A stretch of DNA of 9,099 nucleotides, taken from NCBI GenBank assembly GCA_002411105.1, contig DHQX01000004.1, positions 1 through 9,099 on the forward strand, written 5' to 3'. A program made the position numbers and the translations under genes. The stretch is from Christensenella sp. UBA5327 (lineage in GTDB: Bacteria > Bacillota > Clostridia > Christensenellales > Aristaeellaceae). Under the pieces are notes generated by a model that did no database searches, was not told where the DNA came from, and saw nothing but the letters and a program-made list of their open reading frames with translations. Each line of letters begins with the position of its first letter. Positions within the stretch are counted from its first letter, which is position 1. This document shows positions 6,157-9,099 of this stretch, piece by piece.

Positions 6157-7076
6157 ATACAGCGGTTGATCTGTGCGGCATCAGGCTTTCAAACCCGGTC
6201 ATCGCCGCCAGCGGCACCTTTGGCTATGGCGAGGATTTCGCCAGGCTCTATGACCTCAACTGCCTGGGCAGTTTTTCCTTCAAAGGCACCACCCGGGAAC
6301 CCCGTGAGGGCAACCGCACCCCCCGCATCGCTGACTGTCCTGCCGGTATGCTCAACGCTGTGGGCCTGCAAAACCCTGGGATTGACAAGGTGATTTCAGA
6401 GGAGCTGCCCAAAATTGCGAGCTTTTTCAAGAAACCCGTGATGGCCAATGTGAGCGGCTTTTCTGTGGATGAGTATGTGGCCATCTGCGAGGCCCTGGAC
6501 AGCCAGCCCCAGGTGGGGTGGGTGGAGGTGAATATCTCCTGCCCCAACGTGCATGGTGGGGGTATGGCCTTTGGTACCTCCTGCGCGGGTGCGGCTGAGG
6601 TGACCCGGGCGGTGCGCAAGGTGACCACCAAACCCCTGATCGTGAAGCTCTCGCCCAATGTGACCGATATCACCGAGGTGGCCCGGGCCTGTGAGGGGGA
6701 GGGGGCAGATGGGCTGAGCCTGATCAACACCCTGCTGGGCATGCGCCTTGACCTGAAGACCAGGCGGCCGGTTCTCCGCAACACCACCGGCGGTCTCTCA
6801 GGCCCTGCCGTGTTCCCGGTGGCGCTTCGGATGGTGTACCAGGTGTATGAGACGGTGGGCATCCCCCTGGTGGGTATCGGCGGGATATCAAGCGCCCGGG
6901 ACGTGCTGGAGATGATGCTGGCGGGCGCCACCGCCGTGCAGGTGGGTAGCGCCAACCTGGTCAGCCCCTTCGCCTGCCCGGATATCATAGCGGCGCTGCC
7001 CGGGGTGATGGCGGAATACGGTATCAAGGATCTCAATGACATCATAGGAGGTGCCCACGCGTGGGAAAGGATGTAA
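6150..7076 (+). CDS. pyrD: Dihydroorotate dehydrogenase B, catalytic subunit
   Basis: This 308-residue FMN-binding TIM-barrel enzyme oxidises dihydroorotate to orotate. The active-site base is Cys131 in VNISCPNVHGGG, a cysteine that marks class 1 enzymes; class 2 membrane enzymes use serine. FMN-contact segments are visible: SGTFGYG (21-27), FKGTT (Lys45), VKLSPN (Lys166), and GIGGISS with the following phosphate-binding VGSANL (near 242-270). With PyrK directly upstream this is class 1B, using NAD+, as expected in an anaerobe. The ATG at 6150 follows AAGGGGGAG (6136-6144) by five bases. The last 16 bases overlap the start of pyrF. Equivalent to pyrDB in some nomenclatures. Confidence 0.96.
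   Translation: MVNTAVDLCGIRLSNPVIAASGTFGYGEDFARLYDLNCLGSFSFKGTTREPREGNRTPRIADCPAGMLNAVGLQNPGIDKVISEELPKIASFFKKPVMANVSGFSVDEYVAICEALDSQPQVGWVEVNISCPNVHGGGMAFGTSCAGAAEVTRAVRKVTTKPLIVKLSPNVTDITEVARACEGEGADGLSLINTLLGMRLDLKTRRPVLRNTTGGLSGPAVFPVALRMVYQVYETVGIPLVGIGGISSARDVLEMMLAGATAVQVGSANLVSPFACPDIIAALPGVMAEYGIKDLNDIIGGAHAWERM
7046..7052 (+). promoter_or_regulatory. Ribosome binding site that fixes the pyrF GTG start
   Basis: A full AGGAGGT lies inside the end of pyrD, eight bases before the GTG at 7061. It decides the pyrF start and implies that ribosomes finishing pyrD clear the site just before initiation. Confidence 0.85.
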
Positions 7077-7762
7077 TCGTTGCCCTGGATTTTCCGGGAC
7101 GGGAGCAGGCCCTGGGGTTTCTGGACCTGTTTGAGGAGGAGAAACCCTATGTCAAGATCGGCATGGAGCTGTTTTACCGGGAAGGGCCGGAGATGGTGCG
7201 GGAGATCAAAAAGCGGGGACACCGCATTTTTTTGGACCTGAAACTCCATGATATTCCCAATACGGTGGCCGCGGCCATGAGGTCGCTGGGAGAACTGAAG
7301 GTGGACATGGTGAACCTGCACGCGGGCGGCGGCATGGCGATGATGCGCCAGGCGGTGGAAGCCCTGAACGCCCTGGGCGCTGACAAACCCTTGGTGATTG
7401 CGGTGACCATTCTGACCTCCCTTTCGCCAGACGCGGTGGAGCAGGAGCTGCTGATTGGCCGGACGCTCCCGGACACCGTGCTGCACTACGCCAAGAACGC
7501 CAAGGAAGCCGGACTTGATGGCGTGGTCTGCTCGCCGCTGGAGGCCGCCAGCGTCCATCAGGCGCTGGGCAGCGGCTTTGTCACCGTCACCCCGGGCATC
7601 CGCTTTGCGGACGGGGAGAAGGGCGATCAGCAGCGGGTTACAACGCCTGAGCAGGCACGGCAGATTGGATCAGACTACATCGTGGTGGGGCGGCCCATCA
7701 CCAAGGCCAGCGATCCGGTGAGCGCATACAGGAGGTGCATCCGTGAATTCGTCAGCGCGTGA
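7061..7762 (+). CDS. pyrF: Orotidine 5'-phosphate decarboxylase
   Basis: This 233-residue TIM-barrel enzyme decarboxylates OMP to UMP, the last step of the pathway. It belongs to the subgroup I type found in Bacillus and E. coli. The start VIVALDFPG and VKIGMELF (Lys33) lead to the catalytic FLDLKLHDIPNT, with Asp59, Lys61 and Asp64. PGIR at 178-181 and VVGRPI with Arg211 form the phosphate and base-binding end of the barrel. Length is normal for the family. The GTG start at 7061 is backed by AGGAGGT at 7046-7052. The gene overlaps pyrD by 16 bases and pyrE by 20. Confidence 0.96.
   Translation: MGKDVIVALDFPGREQALGFLDLFEEEKPYVKIGMELFYREGPEMVREIKKRGHRIFLDLKLHDIPNTVAAAMRSLGELKVDMVNLHAGGGMAMMRQAVEALNALGADKPLVIAVTILTSLSPDAVEQELLIGRTLPDTVLHYAKNAKEAGLDGVVCSPLEAASVHQALGSGFVTVTPGIRFADGEKGDQQRVTTPEQARQIGSDYIVVGRPITKASDPVSAYRRCIREFVSA
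7730..7736 (+). promoter_or_regulatory. Ribosome binding site that fixes the pyrE GTG start
   Basis: AGGAGGT within the end of pyrF is six bases before the GTG at 7743. It supports this start and a 20-base overlap with pyrF. Confidence 0.85.
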
Positions 7763-8393
7763 AAATGTCGCCCGGGGGCTGCTTGAAATTGGCGCGGTTT
7801 TCCTGCGCCCGGATCAGCCCTTCACCTGGGCCAGCGGCATCAAAAGCCCCATCTACTGCGATAACCGCCTCACCCTGTCAGACCCCGCGCTGCGCGGCCT
7901 GATTGAGCGGGCCATTGCAGACACGGTGAAAAAGAAATACCCCCAGGCTGATGCCCTCATGGGCACCAGCACCGCCGGCATCCCCCACGCTGCCATCGCC
8001 GCCCACCTGCTGGGGCTTCCCATGGGCTATGTGAGAAGCGGCAGCAAGGACCATGGCCGCCAGAACCGCATTGAGGGAAGGCTTGAAAAGGGCTGGCAGG
8101 TGGTGGTGGTGGAGGATCTGGTGTCAACCGGCGGCAGCGTCATTGAGGTGGTGGAGGCGCTCAGGGAGGCGGGGGCCCAGGTGCTGGGCATTGTGAGCAT
8201 CTTTACCTATGGCATGCAGGCCAGCCTTGACCGGCTGGCTGAGGCCCGGGTGGAAAACACCAGCCTGACTGATTTTGACGCAGTGGTTGAGGTGGCAGCC
8301 CGGGACGGGCGCATCAGGCAAGAGGACATCGCAAGGCTTCTGGCCTTTCGGGATAATCCAAGGGATGAAAGGTGGATAGGGGAGAGTATATGA
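7743..8393 (+). CDS. pyrE: Orotate phosphoribosyltransferase
   Basis: This 216-residue enzyme joins orotate to PRPP to form OMP. The type I phosphoribosyltransferase PRPP-binding motif is VVVEDLVSTGGSV at 121-133, with Glu124 and Asp125. The mobile catalytic loop is visible as YVRSGSKDHGRQNRIEG at 97-112 or so, including Lys102 and His104. The N-terminal FTWASGIKSPIYCDNR (27-42) is the usual orotate-binding hood region. The GTG start has a strong ribosome binding site. The gene overlaps pyrF upstream and pyrB downstream (ATGA), so OMP synthesis and decarboxylation are encoded side by side. No missing residue was noticed. Confidence 0.96.
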   Translation: MNSSARENVARGLLEIGAVFLRPDQPFTWASGIKSPIYCDNRLTLSDPALRGLIERAIADTVKKKYPQADALMGTSTAGIPHAAIAAHLLGLPMGYVRSGSKDHGRQNRIEGRLEKGWQVVVVEDLVSTGGSVIEVVEALREAGAQVLGIVSIFTYGMQASLDRLAEARVENTSLTDFDAVVEVAARDGRIRQEDIARLLAFRDNPRDERWIGESI

Positions 8394-9099
8394 GGCACAT
8401 CATCAGCATCACGGACTTGTCACTTCAGGAGATCGATGAGCTCATTCTGACCGCCCAGGACATCATCAGGCACCCGGACAAATACCGGGACGTCTGCCGG
8501 CACAAGAAGCTGGCCACCCTGTTTTTCGAGCCTTCCACGCGCACGCGCCTCAGCTTTGAAGCGGCGATGTACGAGCTGGGCGGGCAGGTGCTGGGCTTCT
8601 CGGAAGCCGCTTCCAGCTCCGCTGCCAAGGGGGAGAGCGTGGCAGACACCATCCGCACGGTGTGCTGCTATGCGGACATCATCGCCATGCGCCACCCCAA
8701 GGAGGGCGCGCCCACCGTGGCCTCGGTGCATGCGAGCGTCCCGGTCATCAACGCCGGTGACGGCGGGCACAACCACCCCACCCAGACGCTGACCGACCTG
8801 CTCACCATCAAGGCGGAGAAAGGCCAGTTCAACGGCCTGACGGTAGGGCTGTGCGGTGACCTGAAGTTTGGCCGCACGGTGCATTCCCTCATCACCGCCA
8901 TGTGCCGGTATCCGGATGTGCGGTTTGTGCTGATTTCCCCCGAGGAGCTCAAGGTGCCCAGCTATGTGAAAATCCCGCTCAAGGAGGGTAATGTGCCCTA
9001 CACCCAAACCACCGACCTGGTCAGCGTGCTGCCTGAGCTTGACATCCTTTACATGACCCGGGTGCAGCGGGAGCGCTTTTTCAACGAGGATGACTATGT
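8390..9099 (+). CDS. pyrB: Aspartate carbamoyltransferase catalytic subunit (3' end cut off)
   Basis: The first 236 residues of about 305 are present; the window ends inside the gene. The enzyme condenses carbamoyl phosphate with aspartate. Visible carbamoyl-phosphate residues are Ser49-Thr50-Arg51-Thr52 in FFEPSTRTRLSFE, Arg101, and His129 and Gln132 in HNHPTQ. Lys80 in the SSSAAKGES loop comes from the neighbouring subunit in known trimers, and Arg162 lies in GDLKFGRTVHSL. The segments NAGDGG, GDLKFGRTVHSL and LDILYMTRVQRERF closely match the E. coli type, which pairs with a regulatory PyrI chain. The ATG at 8390 overlaps the pyrE stop (ATGA) behind AGGGGAGAG (8378-8386). Its position at the end of the operon differs from the Bacillus order, where pyrB comes early. 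Confidence 0.96.
   Translation, partial: MRHIISITDLSLQEIDELILTAQDIIRHPDKYRDVCRHKKLATLFFEPSTRTRLSFEAAMYELGGQVLGFSEAASSSAAKGESVADTIRTVCCYADIIAMRHPKEGAPTVASVHASVPVINAGDGGHNHPTQTLTDLLTIKAEKGQFNGLTVGLCGDLKFGRTVHSLITAMCRYPDVRFVLISPEELKVPSYVKIPLKEGNVPYTQTTDLVSVLPELDILYMTRVQRERFFNEDDY

Noticed and set aside
6248..7558. A 436-codon open frame on the minus strand
   Set aside because: It lies opposite pyrD and pyrF, whose catalytic motifs are intact. Its composition and lack of any motif mark it as a GC-driven shadow.
1..9099. Search for CRISPR arrays, insertion sequences, tRNA or rRNA genes, integration sites and phage genes
   Set aside because: None was seen by eye. Genes are densely packed, run in one direction and have known housekeeping functions.

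Overview
This window is ordinary bacterial housekeeping DNA. It is GC-rich, every gene lies on the + strand, and nothing mobile is visible. It most likely comes from an anaerobic Bacillota of the Clostridia type. The 56-codon 2[4Fe-4S] ferredoxin closely resembles the classic clostridial one, dihydroorotate dehydrogenase is the NAD-linked PyrK/PyrD (class 1B) form, and most genes start behind strong AGGAGG-type ribosome binding sites, several with GTG. The genus cannot be told from the sequence.

Left part (1-1033): a HAD-superfamily phosphatase (77-745) has its own likely promoter. A single-gene ferredoxin unit follows, with a perfect TATAAT promoter (753-781), the gene (823-993) and an intrinsic terminator (1009-1033). 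The two halves of the ferredoxin gene are nearly identical at the DNA level around the first three cysteines of each cluster motif.

Middle part (1094-4047): a TrmN6/YfiC-like adenine-N6 methyltransferase overlaps DNA topoisomerase III (topB) by four bases, so the two are probably translationally coupled. No terminator is visible after topB.

Right part (4064-9099): a de novo pyrimidine operon in the order pyrC-pyrK-pyrD-pyrF-pyrE-pyrB, with pyrB cut by the window edge. Every junction overlaps (4, 7, 16, 20 and 4 bases). Together the genes encode the steps from carbamoyl phosphate plus aspartate to UMP: PyrB makes carbamoyl-aspartate, PyrC closes it to dihydroorotate, PyrD with PyrK oxidises that to orotate using NAD+, PyrE adds the ribose phosphate and PyrF decarboxylates to UMP. 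carA/carB, pyrR and pyrP are not in the window.

The most interesting point is the roughly 60-base leader before pyrC. It has a good promoter, a CCGG tract at the predicted transcription start, and the potential to pair with or next to the weak pyrC Shine-Dalgarno. This recalls the start-site-switching control known for enteric pyrC, but here it is only a hypothesis. No previously undescribed system was found.
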